The notes beneath the pieces are model-generated. The model was given only the letters and a program-made list of their open reading frames with translations. It searched no databases and was not told the DNA's origin. From assembly GCA_032160705.1 (NCBI GenBank), contig JAVHVE010000065.1, forward strand, positions 133,944-197,943: 64,000 nt of DNA, written 5' to 3'. Positions 19,054-27,581 of this stretch are shown piece after piece; positions within the stretch are counted from its first letter, which is position 1, and every line of letters begins with the position of its first letter. Origin of the DNA: QHXM01 sp032160705 (GTDB taxonomy: Bacteria > Acidobacteriota > Blastocatellia > Pyrinomonadales > Pyrinomonadaceae). A program made the translations under genes and the position numbers.

Positions 19054-19115
19054 AAACAAAAGCGGGTTGCCGCCTTATCATTCTGGCTTCTGTATTCTGG
19101 CTCCTGAATTCTGCT
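19018..19115. repeat. heptad inverted repeat (A3) shared by two convergent genes
   Basis: CAGAATC/CAGAATT 7-mers (19018-19052) and complement (19079-19115) around a 26-base core with AAGCGGGTTGCCGCCTT. The left arm is translated as the STAS protein's C-terminus. The right arm, read on the minus strand, is the subtilase's C-terminus. Both stop codons lie in the element. Confidence 0.9.
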
Positions 19116-19911
19116 TTTTCTTCTCGTTCTGGCGTGCGATTGTGTAGAGAATCGTCTTGACCTGAAAGGGCGTCAGTTCGGGATAAGCTTCCATGATGAG
19201 GGCGATGATGCCGACGATGTGGGGGCAGGCGAAGCTGTTGCCTGTCAGTTGGCGGTAGCCGCCGCCCGGCCATGTTGTGCGTACCTGCACGCCGGGCGCG
19301 ACGATTTCGATGACCTCGCCATAGCGATATCCAAAATTGAAAGGATCGTGGCTCTCATCTTTGACTACGGAAACCAGCGAGGAAGAGAAGATTGAGGGAA
19401 AGCTCGGCTGCGGCAGATTGTTGGCCGCCGCAACGACGATGCAGCCCGCGTGATAGGCGTGGTCTAGCAGATCGTGCAGCGGCCCGTGATATTGGGGCTT
19501 GGTTGTTCCCAGCGAGAGATTGATGATTTGCAGCCGCTGCTTGATGGCGTAATCAAGTCCGGCCAGGAACATCTCGCCCGAGCCGGAGGCGTTTGCGCCG
19601 AGCACTTTGATGCTGTAAAGCTCTGCGTCGGGCGCAACCGTCGTAATGATTCCGGCGCAGGCTGTGCCGTGCCCCGCCGCGTCCCCGGTCTTCGATGGCC
19701 GAAACGTGACGCGACCTCCAGCCGCTTCGGCTTCGACCGCATCCTTCACTTTGCCTCTCAGCGCCGGGTGCGCCTCATCAATTCCACTATCCACGACCCC
19801 GACGCGCACGCCGCGTCCGGTGCGCCCCCTCCACAGGGCATCGGGCGTAATCGCCTCCCACAAATTCAGAAGCGCGCCGTTCGTGTCTCCTCTTAAATTA
19901 GACTGCGCCAT
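19078..19911 (-). CDS. subtilisin-like serine peptidase (S8)
   Basis: 277 residues, a bare S8 catalytic domain. Triad visible: D41 (VGVVDSGID), H81 (GHGTACAG), S226 (GNSFACPHIVG), with oxyanion N165 (AAANN). The usual GTS is GNS here, a conservative variant. There is no signal peptide or propeptide, so it is probably intracellular. The C-terminal residues after about 262 (KKKQNSGARIQKPE) are encoded by the heptad element shared with the convergent STAS gene. No obvious precursor substrate gene lies nearby. Confidence 0.9.
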   Translation of the reverse strand: MAQSNLRGDTNGALLNLWEAITPDALWRGRTGRGVRVGVVDSGIDEAHPALRGKVKDAVEAEAAGGRVTFRPSKTGDAAGHGTACAGIITTVAPDAELYSIKVLGANASGSGEMFLAGLDYAIKQRLQIINLSLGTTKPQYHGPLHDLLDHAYHAGCIVVAAANNLPQPSFPSIFSSSLVSVVKDESHDPFNFGYRYGEVIEIVAPGVQVRTTWPGGGYRQLTGNSFACPHIVGIIALIMEAYPELTPFQVKTILYTIARQNEKKKQNSGARIQKPE

Positions 19912-20210
19912 GCGGCAATACTAGAGCATCTTATGGGTGCTTAAAGAGAATCTCAAGGGCTCGCTATTGTACGATGCGCGCTGACGTTTACGCACGAAGA
20001 AAATCCAGCCCCACTTGAGCGCCCTACCTGACCATTCTGGGACAGACCGGGAAAAAGAGACGGGCGAGCCCCACGCAACCTTGCCCGCGCCTCGCGCATC
20101 CGTGTACTATGCAAAAAGCCGTAAACGTTCGGCTGTCGCACACGCGTATTGAGCGCTTTCTCAAAAGCTTGCGCTTCTATTTCCAGATTTTTCAAAAGAG
20201 GCTTTCAGCA

Positions 20211-21938
20211 GTGAAGAACAGAATTACTCCAGCTCTGGTCGCATTACTCATCGTCGCTCTCACACTCCCGATTCTCGTCTCGGCGCAGCAGCCCAGACAG
20301 TCTCAAACAGGAGACCCTGCAACGACCGCTCGGCCTGGTGGAACGACCGCCCGGCGAAGCACGCGCCCACCGCGCATCATGAACGAAGCCGCCTCGGGCG
20401 TGGAACAGGATTTCGCAGAAGCCCTGACCATCATTCAGGAGAGCTACGTAGACGGCAACAAGCTCGATTACAACACCGTCTTCAAGTCTTCGATTATCGG
20501 CATGCTGCGATCCCTTGATCCGCACTCGAATTATTACGACCGCGAAGAGTTTGACGAGCTGAAGACCGACCAGCGCTCGGAGTATTTCGGCATCGGCGCG
20601 AGCATCCAGAACCAGACCATAGGTGAGCAGACGGACACCTACATCATGGCGACTTTTGACCGCAGCCCGGCAGCCCGCGCAGGCCTGCGCTTCGGCGACA
20701 AGATTACAGCGGTGGACGGCGATAAGATGAGCGGCAAATTCTCTTCCGAGGTGCGCGACAAGATACGCGGCCCGCGCGGCTCAACTGTCAAAATCACAGT
20801 CGAACGCGCCGCGACGCTCAAGGAAGAAACCGTCGAGATTACGCGCGATGCCGTCCCGCAGCCTTCTATTCCCGACGCGTACATGATTCGCCCCGGTGTC
20901 GGCTACATCGGTATGACACAAGGGTTCAATTACACGACCGCCGACGAACTCCAGGCCGCGCTCGATGATCTTCACGCGCAGGGCATGCAATCGCTCGTGC
21001 TCGATTTAAGAAACAATCCGGGCGGATTCCTCGACCAGGCGATTCGCGTCTCTGAAAAATTCCTGCGCCCCGGGCAGAGAATCCTGACGCAAAAAGGGAG
21101 AAACGGACTCGGCGACAAGACTTACGACTCTGCTAATCGCAATCCAGACCCGACCCCGCTGGTGATTCTCGTCAACGGCAACACCGCTTCGGCCTCCGAG
21201 ATCGTAGCGGGCGCGATGCAGGATCATGACCGCGCACTGATTGTCGGCCAGACCAGTTTCGGCAAGGGACTTGTGCAGGGCATCTTCCCGATGGAGTATG
21301 GAACGGGACTGACGCTGACGACCGCCAAGTATTACACGCCTTCGGGACGCCTGATTCAGCGCGACTATTCCAACGGCGGCTTTTATGATTACTACACGCG
21401 CGGCGGCACAATCGCGCTCGACAGGAAGGATGAGCAGGTCAAGCCTGTCGGGCCGGAAAGCAAGACAGACACGGGGCGCAGCGTTTACGGCGGCGGCGGC
21501 ATTCAGCCAGACGAGGCGATCAAAGCACGCACGATCAATCCGTCTCAAGCGCGCCTGCGTAATCCGATCTTCGCCTTCACTCGCGAGCTGGTCAACGGTC
21601 GCATCGCGGGCTTTGACAACTACAAAGTGCAGCGCGCGATTGAGTTCGAGAAGAGGTTGGAAGCTTCCGACTACAAGATGACGGACGAGCTTTTCAAAGC
21701 TTTTAAAGAGTTCGTTGCCAAGAATCCTGACTGGAAGATGACAGCACAGCAACTCGACCGCAGCCGCTCGTTCATTGAATTGGAGATGCGCTACAACATC
21801 GTCACCGCAGCCTACGGCAGAGTGACAGCGGATCAGGTGCTCATCGGAGACGACCCGCAAGTGGCAAAAGCCATTGACGTGATGCCGAAAGCGCGCGAGC
21901 TGGCGATGGCCGCGATGAACCGGCGCGCCCAGCCGTAA
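20211..21938 (+). CDS. S41 C-terminal processing peptidase (CtpA/Prc family) with PDZ domain
   Basis: 575 residues from GTG 20211, chosen because a signal sequence follows at once (KNRITPALVALLIVALTLPILVSAQ). An in-frame ATG at 20109 would add 34 residues with no export logic. A PDZ domain (about 120-210) is followed by the S41 protease domain with the Ser-Lys dyad: S329 in NTASASEIVAGAMQDHDRA and K352 in SFGKGLVQ. Such enzymes trim C-termini of periplasmic proteins. The extra C-terminal helical region after residue 450 is common in this family. It converges on the next gene across a heptad repeat. Confidence 0.93.
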   Translation: MKNRITPALVALLIVALTLPILVSAQQPRQSQTGDPATTARPGGTTARRSTRPPRIMNEAASGVEQDFAEALTIIQESYVDGNKLDYNTVFKSSIIGMLRSLDPHSNYYDREEFDELKTDQRSEYFGIGASIQNQTIGEQTDTYIMATFDRSPAARAGLRFGDKITAVDGDKMSGKFSSEVRDKIRGPRGSTVKITVERAATLKEETVEITRDAVPQPSIPDAYMIRPGVGYIGMTQGFNYTTADELQAALDDLHAQGMQSLVLDLRNNPGGFLDQAIRVSEKFLRPGQRILTQKGRNGLGDKTYDSANRNPDPTPLVILVNGNTASASEIVAGAMQDHDRALIVGQTSFGKGLVQGIFPMEYGTGLTLTTAKYYTPSGRLIQRDYSNGGFYDYYTRGGTIALDRKDEQVKPVGPESKTDTGRSVYGGGGIQPDEAIKARTINPSQARLRNPIFAFTRELVNGRIAGFDNYKVQRAIEFEKRLEASDYKMTDELFKAFKEFVAKNPDWKMTAQQLDRSRSFIELEMRYNIVTAAYGRVTADQVLIGDDPQVAKAIDVMPKARELAMAAMNRRAQP

Positions 21939-21940
21939 AG

Positions 21941-22039
21941 CAAGGTAAAAGTAAAAAGGTAAAAGGCAAAAGGGAAGACAGAGCATGAACGGCTCTTGTT
22001 CTTCCCTTTTGCCTTTTTACTTTTACCTTTTACCTTTCT
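21941..22039. repeat. heptad inverted repeat, GGTAAAA type (B1)
   Basis: Arms of GGTAAAA/GTAAAAA/GGCAAAA and complement, between convergent genes. The A/T-rich arms give a T-rich tract after a stem on either strand, so it could serve as a two-way terminator. Confidence 0.85.
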
Positions 22040-22040
22040 T

Positions 22041-22709
22041 TCAGTCTCCTCCCGTCTTGCTGTGCGGGGCGTCAACGGGTTTTGATTCGGGCGAGCCTTT
22101 CTGGCGGAGGAAAATGGAAAAGATGATGAGCACGCCGACGGAAAGAAACTCGCTTTGCCAGTTCTGGAACGACTCGAACCAGAAGCGCGACGTGCCGAGA
22201 TACTGCATCATCGAGACAGCCTGACCGCCGTGCTCTAATTGATCCTGGCTGAATTCCTTAGCGCCCCCGGCAGCGTGCAGGAAAAAAGAGATGATAAAAA
22301 GCAGAAACAGTGCGAGGCACAGAGAGTTCTCATAGATTTTCAAGACGAATCCGCCGCGACGCACCGGCCAGGGAACGGTCGTTCTTTTTCTATGCGACTT
22401 CTCCGGGTCGCGGTCTACCGCCTCCTTCTCATCCAGTTTCTTCGACTCAGGCGAACCCTTCTGAAAGAGATAGGCGGTCAGCAAAACATACATTCCCATC
22501 TGGAGAAACTCGCTCTCCCAGTTTTCAAAAATCGCTTCGACGAAGTGCCCGCTGGTGAGATATTCCGCAAAGCCGATGGGCTGTTGCTTGTGTTCCTGCT
22601 GGTCTTGATTGTACTCGTGAAAGCCCGTAATGCTCTGGCCTGCCACGGAGAAAAAGAAGAGAAAGAAGAGAACAATCGAGAGCCCGTTTTCGCGAAGTAT
22701 ACGCCGCAT
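22041..22709 (-). CDS. duplicated DUF6766-like membrane protein
   Basis: 222 residues made of two copies of one unit. Copy 1 (about 9-86) and copy 2 (about 127-208) share: a transmembrane helix, then 'F.QDQ.EHG.Q....YL.....F.E..ENWQSEFL..G....', a second transmembrane helix, and the identical end QKGSPESK. This is the DUF6766 layout. Four membrane helices are predicted. Function unknown. The internal duplication is direct sequence evidence. Located between convergent neighbours on the plus and the same-strand beta-barrel gene upstream. Confidence 0.8.
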   Translation of the reverse strand: MRRILRENGLSIVLFFLFFFSVAGQSITGFHEYNQDQQEHKQQPIGFAEYLTSGHFVEAIFENWESEFLQMGMYVLLTAYLFQKGSPESKKLDEKEAVDRDPEKSHRKRTTVPWPVRRGGFVLKIYENSLCLALFLLFIISFFLHAAGGAKEFSQDQLEHGGQAVSMMQYLGTSRFWFESFQNWQSEFLSVGVLIIFSIFLRQKGSPESKPVDAPHSKTGGD

Positions 22710-22800
22710 AAGAGTATCCTTTTAGAGTCTGCAAACTTTTGAGAAGCCGCAGCACGATGATTGAATCAGGAGAGTTGGGGGAAGGCTTCTTCCACTTGGT

Positions 22801-23697
22801 CTATTTCTTTTTGTAAAGGTCGGCGACACCGACGGTCAGTCCGGCAAAGATTCCGAAGCGCGGCGACTTTGAATTGAGTCCTGCCCGCATCCCGGCATCG
22901 AAAATCAATCGCCGGTTCGCTTTGTATGTCACAGCAGTGAGCGCGAACAAACCCTTCGGCTGCACGTCGTCTTTAGTCTGCCCGGAAAGCTCGCCCTGCA
23001 AACCAAAGCCGTTCTCAAACTCGCCGGAAAAGGCGAGCGCGCCTTGCCCGCCCGTCACCCAGCCACTTGCACCTTCACGACCGACAAAGAGAATCGCGCC
23101 GTTCAAATCCATATCAACCTGGCCGAGTTTCCGGCTGACGAGCGTGACGAATTTGTGATCCACGCGACCCGTGCCCAGTCCCTTCTCCTCGCTTGCGGAT
23201 GGCAGCTTGATGTAATAAGCAAAGGCGAGCGCCGGATGCTTCTCCGTATCTTTGAGCGCCACCACCTGAAAGCCCAGCCGCGTGTCGCCGATTCCGGTCT
23301 CGCGCTCGCCGCCCTCGTCGGTCTGGGATTTCACAGTGTCCAGGTCAAACTCCAAGAGAAGACGACTGCTGGCAGCAAAACGGAAAGTGAGAGGCGCAGA
23401 CTGATCTTTGCGGAATTCTTCGGCGCGGAAATTCCCGTCGTAGCCGTATTCAAGTTGAAGCACGCCAGCTTTCTGAATCTCTGCTGGAAGGGCTACGCCC
23501 GGACGGCTGGGTTTGATGAAGTCTTCCTCTTCGTCCTGCGATTTCTGAGCAGCGGGTGACGGCAAAGTATCTGTCACCGGAATGCTCATCTGCTGCGCCC
23601 GCAGAGTAGCAGGCATCAGGACGAGAAGTAACACAAACAACAGTAGGCTTTTCTTAAAGTCTCGACATGATTTTCGCACGACGTTGTTCTGGCTCAT
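22801..23697 (-). CDS. outer-membrane beta-barrel protein (MetA-pathway-of-phenol-degradation family)
   Basis: 298 residues with a signal peptide (KSLLLFVLLLVLMPATLRAQ). After a short acidic linker it shows alternating beta strands ending in aromatic or hydrophobic residues (VLQLEYGYDGNF, LTFRFAASSRLLLEFDLD, TRLGFQVVAL, HPALAFAYYIKLPSA), and the C-terminus FGIFAGLTVGVADLYKKK. This is the pattern of the 'putative MetA-pathway of phenol degradation' (transporter) family in the outer membrane. Despite the family name no link to phenol metabolism is implied. Confidence 0.75.
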   Translation of the reverse strand: MSQNNVVRKSCRDFKKSLLLFVLLLVLMPATLRAQQMSIPVTDTLPSPAAQKSQDEEEDFIKPSRPGVALPAEIQKAGVLQLEYGYDGNFRAEEFRKDQSAPLTFRFAASSRLLLEFDLDTVKSQTDEGGERETGIGDTRLGFQVVALKDTEKHPALAFAYYIKLPSASEEKGLGTGRVDHKFVTLVSRKLGQVDMDLNGAILFVGREGASGWVTGGQGALAFSGEFENGFGLQGELSGQTKDDVQPKGLFALTAVTYKANRRLIFDAGMRAGLNSKSPRFGIFAGLTVGVADLYKKK

Positions 23698-23729
23698 TTT
23701 GTTCCCCGTTCGTTCGTTGTTTTATCCGG

Positions 23730-24395
23730 CTAATCTTTTTCGGCAAACTGCGGCGTTTGCGCTTGCGGTTCCTCCGGCTCCGGCTCACGAGTCGCCGCGC
23801 GCTTTAACTCTTCGAGGTCAAGCTCGATTGAGGGCGTCGTGTCAGCCTTGAGCACCTGCTCCATCAACTTCAGGGCATGTTCGTTGTCCTGTGCGGTGTT
23901 AGAGGCCACACAGTCGGAGGGGATGACGAGATTGAAATCGCGCATGTAGGCATCGTTGGCTGTAAACAGCACGCAGATGTTGGCGGCCACGCCGGTGAGA
24001 ATTAAGGTTCTGGCTTTCAGGTAATCGAGCAGCGTGTCGAGTGTGGTTGAGAAGAAACCGGAGTGCTTCGGTTTGAGGACGAAATAGTCGTCTTCTTCGG
24101 GGCGGAGCAACTCAGCCAGAGGTTTTCCGCGAACGTCGTCTTCAAGGCAGTGTTTGAGGATTTTCTGGAAATCGGATTGCCACTTGCCGAAGTTGTCGTT
24201 GACGTAGATGATGGGAATGTCTGTCTGCCTGCACCGCTCTTTCAGGGCGGCGATCTTTTCCGCCATCGGCAGGGCGTATTCCAGAAGCTCTTCGCCGTCC
24301 TCGAATTCCAGGTCGTTGATAACGTCAATCAGCAACAGCGCGACTTCCGCTTTGTCCGGCACACTGCCGTGCAAGTCCTCATTCTTGGCTGGCAT
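23730..24395 (-). CDS. isochorismatase-family cysteine hydrolase
   Basis: 221 residues. The catalytic triad of the family is visible: Asp in LLLIDVIND (about 24), Lys in VLKPKHSGFF (about 111), Cys in GVAANICVLFTA (about 144), with the cis-peptide VAAN. Members hydrolyse isochorismate, nicotinamide or other small amides; this sequence has no feature that selects among them. About 40 C-terminal residues are acidic and proline-rich. It lies next to the beta-barrel gene on the same strand. Confidence 0.88.
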   Translation of the reverse strand: MPAKNEDLHGSVPDKAEVALLLIDVINDLEFEDGEELLEYALPMAEKIAALKERCRQTDIPIIYVNDNFGKWQSDFQKILKHCLEDDVRGKPLAELLRPEEDDYFVLKPKHSGFFSTTLDTLLDYLKARTLILTGVAANICVLFTANDAYMRDFNLVIPSDCVASNTAQDNEHALKLMEQVLKADTTPSIELDLEELKRAATREPEPEEPQAQTPQFAEKD

Positions 24396-24875
24396 CCCCT
24401 TGCTTCCCCCTCGTTGATGAACAAAACTGAGAGCTTTTTGCAGTGCGCTCTTAAATTATTCGCGTCAAGGAATATCACAATAAGCCTGCGCCAGCCAAGC
24501 AAAGAGTTAATCCGTCGTCCAGATTGTTAACTCTAAGGAGTCCCGCCAGGGACGATTGATAATAGCTTGGCTTTGACCCTGAAAGGGTCACATACAATAG
24601 CCGGGGGCAAGCAAGCGGAGCTTGCGCCGCCCCTGGAACAGCAAGACAAAAGATTTCCGACCCTGAAGGGGTCGCACATTCAACGTTGAATATGCGACCC
24701 CTTCAGGGTCGGAATGTTTATTATCGTCATTCCAGGGGTGGCGCGCTTTCGCGCTTACCCCCGGCTATTTTATGTATCCCCTTCAGGGATAGGAATCATT
24801 CATTGAATCGAGTTGTTAAAAACTCGAACGCGATTTTACTAGACCGGGCGATGCGGTCAGCACCACCCATCACTT
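24396..24875. other. 480-base non-coding stretch
   Basis: Holds the isochorismatase promoter region and one copy of the 215-base palindromic element (24575-24790). I see no gene, RNA family or further structured signal in the remaining bases. Confidence 0.6.
24575..24790. repeat. palindromic GACCCTGAAAGGGTC element, copy 1
   Basis: Starts with GACCCTGAAAGGGTC. Then CATACAATAGCCGGGGGCAAGC pairs with its reverse at the right end (CCCCCGGCTATTTTATGTA). The centre is another palindrome, CGACCCTGAAGGGGTCGC ... GCGACCCCTTCAGGGTCG (24658-24711). The same order and much of the same sequence recurs at 51425-51637. Confidence 0.88.
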
Positions 24876-25241
24876 TCATTGAGCCGACGCATCGCCCTGC
24901 ATAATGCCAAAGACATTGCTTTCCGTATCCTGGCAATAGACTAGATAACCGACGCCGGGAATCGCCATCTTGGGCACGACGACCTTGCCGCCATGCTCCG
25001 TAACCTTCGCGGCGAAATCGTCAACCGAAGGAACGTCAATCGTGTTGACGTAATTGACCGGCCCTTCACGTTTGAACACGCCGCCGTTAATGCCCGGCTC
25101 ATCCTGCGCGCCCGTCGTGATAAGCCAGTAATCTTTCGGCCCGCCCCATTTCTCCGTATTCCATCCGAAGACATCCGTGTAAAACTTGACGGCGCGTTCG
25201 GGTTCATCCGCGCTGATTTCAAAATGCACTACTCTAGGCAT
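24876..25241 (-). CDS. VOC-family (glyoxalase/bleomycin-resistance fold) protein
   Basis: 121 residues. Typical N-terminal block PRVVHFEISADEPERAVKFYTDVFGWNTEKW, then FKREGPVNYVNTIDVPSVDDFAAKVTEHGGKVVVPKMAIPGVGYLVYCQDTESNVFGIM. This is a small VOC subgroup often annotated as lactoylglutathione-lyase-like. Metal ligands (H6 near the start, E near the end of a strand) are plausible. Substrate unknown. First of three VOC genes on the minus strand within 2 kb. Confidence 0.88.
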   Translation of the reverse strand: MPRVVHFEISADEPERAVKFYTDVFGWNTEKWGGPKDYWLITTGAQDEPGINGGVFKREGPVNYVNTIDVPSVDDFAAKVTEHGGKVVVPKMAIPGVGYLVYCQDTESNVFGIMQGDASAQ

Positions 25242-25281
25242 ATCTCCTCCATTCTGATTTCAAAGTTGGTAATAGAAAATC

Positions 25282-25689
25282 TCACGCGCTTTCAGAAGTG
25301 GTTGGCTCTTCGACGATAGAAAAAGTGTTGCCGTAAAGGTCTTCAAAAACAGCCTGAATGCCCCAGGGCTGCTCTTTCGGCTCGCTGGTGAATTTAACGC
25401 CGCGCCCCTTTAACGTTTCGTAATCCTCGCGGCAGTTGTCCGTGTTGAATGCCCAGGTGGTGGCTTTCCCGACTTGATCCATCAAGTCCACCCCGAAGCT
25501 GTCGGCTTTCTGTAGAAAGATTTGCACGTCCTTCTGGTTCTTCGCCGTGACGGTCAGCCAGCGATTGCCCTCTCCGAAACTCATGTCATCCAGCTTTTCG
25601 AGGCCGAGCTTTTCCGTGTAAAACTGCAACGCTTCGTCCTGGTCGCGCACAAGAATCGTGACGACGGCAAGTTTGGTAATCATTTTCAT
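25282..25689 (-). CDS. VOC-family protein
   Basis: 135 residues: KLAVVTILVRDQDEALQFYTEKLGLEKLDDMSFGEGNRWLTV and WGIQAVFEDLYGNTFSIVEE are the two halves of a VOC fold. Upstream of the start the minus strand carries GGAGATG. It is 40 bases upstream (in transcription order) of the VOC gene ending at 24876. Function not assignable. Confidence 0.88.
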   Translation of the reverse strand: MKMITKLAVVTILVRDQDEALQFYTEKLGLEKLDDMSFGEGNRWLTVTAKNQKDVQIFLQKADSFGVDLMDQVGKATTWAFNTDNCREDYETLKGRGVKFTSEPKEQPWGIQAVFEDLYGNTFSIVEEPTTSESA

Positions 25690-25762
25690 CTCCTCCGTTG
25701 AAAGTTAAGAAAGATGGAAGGCGAGGAAAGAAACCTTTTGCTTCCATCTCAAAGTCTGCAAA

Positions 25763-26248
25763 TTACTTCATTGCGGGATTCATTGTTTCGTGTGCATGGA
25801 CGACGCGCCACGTGTTGCCTTGCTTGATGTAAACGCTGGTTACCTTGGCGGTGTAATTGACGGGCTGACCGGCAAAAGAGGCGGAGATGGAGCTGTTATA
25901 GGTGAGCACGGCTGTGTCGCCGTAAACCTGAACGCGCGGATTGTACATCTGGTAATCGTTGAACTTGATCATCTCCGCATATTGCTCGAACTTGGGCAGG
26001 AAGTTCACCTTCGGCTCCGTCTCCAGATACGGGCTCTCGAAACTGAAAAAAGTGGCGTCGTCTGCCAGGTAGTCCGCGAAGAATGCCTTGTCTTTGCGCC
26101 GCCATGCTTCAAAGGAAGCCTTTTCGCGGGCAATGATTGAAGCGGCAATGTCCTGCGGCTGGGTTTCGGCTGATGTGCCCTTCGTTATCAAGAAGAGACC
26201 GCTGGCAAGAACGAACAGAACGACTATCAAGCTGAATTGCTTTTTCAT
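25763..26248 (-). CDS. exported NTF2-like (SnoaL/DUF4440-type) protein
   Basis: 161 residues from ATG 26248, which has AAGGAGA upstream on the minus strand and a signal peptide (FSLIVVLFVLASGLFLITKGTSAE). The mature part, IIAREKASFEAWRRKDKAFFADYLADDATFF..., DTAVLTYNSSISASFAGQPVNYTAKVTSVYIKQGNTWRVVHAHET, is the cone-shaped NTF2-like fold of the DUF4440/SnoaL group. No catalytic residues can be named. An alternative upstream start would add 67 residues of unsupported sequence. Confidence 0.82.
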   Translation of the reverse strand: MKKQFSLIVVLFVLASGLFLITKGTSAETQPQDIAASIIAREKASFEAWRRKDKAFFADYLADDATFFSFESPYLETEPKVNFLPKFEQYAEMIKFNDYQMYNPRVQVYGDTAVLTYNSSISASFAGQPVNYTAKVTSVYIKQGNTWRVVHAHETMNPAMK

Positions 26249-26375
26249 TGAGATTCTCCTTAGATAGAGTTGTAGTGTATGCGCCCTGCACTCTCTCTCT
26301 GGCAGAGACGCTTCCGATTCATCTTGCGAGGGTAAAACTTCTGCGAGGGGTTGCAGTCGCGGCGGCGCGCGCCAA

Positions 26376-26759
26376 CTACTTACTGATTTGAGCGAAAGTG
26401 ATAGGCAAACCGTCCGGGTCTGTGCAGACCGCCAATTTAAAACTCTCACCTTCGCGCTGGACGGGAGGCATCATGAAAGAGACGCCTTTCGATTTCAGGT
26501 CTGCGAAAGTTTTGTCAATGTCTTCGACGTTGAATCCAATCGAGCACGCGCCCGCATAGTGTTTCTCGATCTCAGCGGGTTTCGACCCATCCTGCTGGAC
26601 GCCGCCCCCGTGTAGCGCGAACGTAGTTGCACCCGTTTGAAATTCAGTCCATTCGGGAGATTCCATTCTTAATTCTAATCCGAGTGTGTCGCGGTAGAAT
26701 TCAACCGAACGAGCCATATCTGAGACGGTGACCACGGTGTAATCAAGCTGCTTGAACAT
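26376..26759 (-). CDS. VOC-family protein
   Basis: 127 residues: QLDYTVVTVSDMARSVEFYRDTLGLELRMESPEW, FALHGGG, CSIGFNVEDIDKTFADLKSKGVSFMMPPVQREGESFKLAVCTDPDGLPITFAQ. Glyoxalase-fold dioxygenase-type protein of unknown substrate. Third of the VOC cluster. Downstream of the terminator at 26831-26882 it begins a new minus-strand transcription unit. Confidence 0.88.
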   Translation of the reverse strand: MFKQLDYTVVTVSDMARSVEFYRDTLGLELRMESPEWTEFQTGATTFALHGGGVQQDGSKPAEIEKHYAGACSIGFNVEDIDKTFADLKSKGVSFMMPPVQREGESFKLAVCTDPDGLPITFAQISK

Positions 26760-26830
26760 TTTTCTTTGCGCCTCCTTGCGCTTCCTGTGTGTGTGGAAAA
26801 CTGTTGGTAGAGCTTGTCGACTTTCAGAAG

Positions 26831-26882
26831 CAAAAAAAAATGAAAGGTGAGCCCGGTCCCTCTCCCGTTAACTCACCTTTCA
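26831..26882 (-). terminator. intrinsic terminator with an extra loop-pairing arm
   Basis: On the minus strand, TGAAAGGTGAG (26882-26872) pairs with CTCACCTTTCA (26851-26841), then a run of nine T. It terminates the unit ending at 26946. The 20-base loop contains GAGAGGGACCG (26864-26854), complementary to the segment CGGTCCCTCTC upstream (26916-26906). Confidence 0.88.
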
Positions 26883-26945
26883 AACCCACCCCTTGCTCGT
26901 TCGTTGAGAGGGACCGTTTTCTAGCTTTGATAATTCACTCGGCTC

Positions 26946-27470
26946 TTAGTGTGCTGCGAGCCATTCGTTGAAAACTTCAGATTCTTCCTGCTTACCGCTC
27001 CAGCGAGCGCGGTTCTTGCCCGTCAGCGCCAGCACCATTGCCTGGTGCTGCCCGGCGCGGTCGCCCAGGCGCTCGAAGTAATTGTAGAGACGGTCAATCC
27101 GCCTGACGGATTCCTTTGCCGCCTCGATGGTTTTGAACGACAGCACGTTGCGGAAGAATCGCGAATAGATGTTCTGCTCGCGCGCCGTCGTGGTGTAAAG
27201 ATCGAAGTAGCCTGTAATCAACCCTGCGCCCTGCAAAACCTGGGCGACGTAACTGGGGCGCGCTGCGACTTTGCGCACAATCTGCGCGATGTCGGTTACA
27301 CCTGATGCGTAGAGCGCTATGATCTGCTCCTTCTTGGAGCGAGGCTCTTCTTCGGTCGTCGGAGCTTCATCCGGCCTCTCCTCGATGAGTCGCCGCTGCG
27401 GGTCTTCCGCATATTCGAGTTCCATCGCCAGTGGCCGCGTGTGTATTTCAATCATCTCTTCAGTCGTCAT
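26946..27470 (-). CDS. HTH-like protein of the recombination block
   Basis: 174 residues from ATG 27470; an upstream in-frame start at 27554 lies in repeat sequence and is unlikely. After an acidic N-terminus, KKEQIIALYASGVTDIAQIVRKVAARPSYVAQVLQGAGLITGY reads as a helix-turn-helix of the homeodomain-like or resolvase-like kind. The C-terminus (FKTIEAAKESVRRIDRLYNYFERLGDRAGQHQAMVLALTGKNRARW) is helical. It lies downstream of the Rad52-like gene on the same strand, which suggests a DNA-related role. I do not recognise a named family. Confidence 0.65.
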   Translation of the reverse strand: MTTEEMIEIHTRPLAMELEYAEDPQRRLIEERPDEAPTTEEEPRSKKEQIIALYASGVTDIAQIVRKVAARPSYVAQVLQGAGLITGYFDLYTTTAREQNIYSRFFRNVLSFKTIEAAKESVRRIDRLYNYFERLGDRAGQHQAMVLALTGKNRARWSGKQEESEVFNEWLAAH

Positions 27471-27492
27471 TTTCCTGTACCTCCCGGAAGAA

Positions 27493-27580
27493 GTTGGCGG
27501 TTCGCAGTGGGCAGTTGGCAGAAAAAGCAAAACGCTTTCCGTTCTTACTGCCAACTGCCCACTGCCTACTGCTAACTGCT
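27493..27580. repeat. heptad inverted repeat, GCAGTTG type (C2)
   Basis: GCAGTGG/GCAGTTG/GCAGAAA faces CTGCCAA/CTGCCCA/CTGCCTA/CTGCTAA. Sits between the Rad52-like gene stop and the HTH-like gene start, both minus strand. Confidence 0.8.
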
Positions 27581-27581
27581 C

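Noticed and set aside
24575..24790. An insertion sequence or MITE with target-site duplication
   Set aside because: No transposase and no clear flanking direct repeat were found. It is kept as a palindromic repeat element only.
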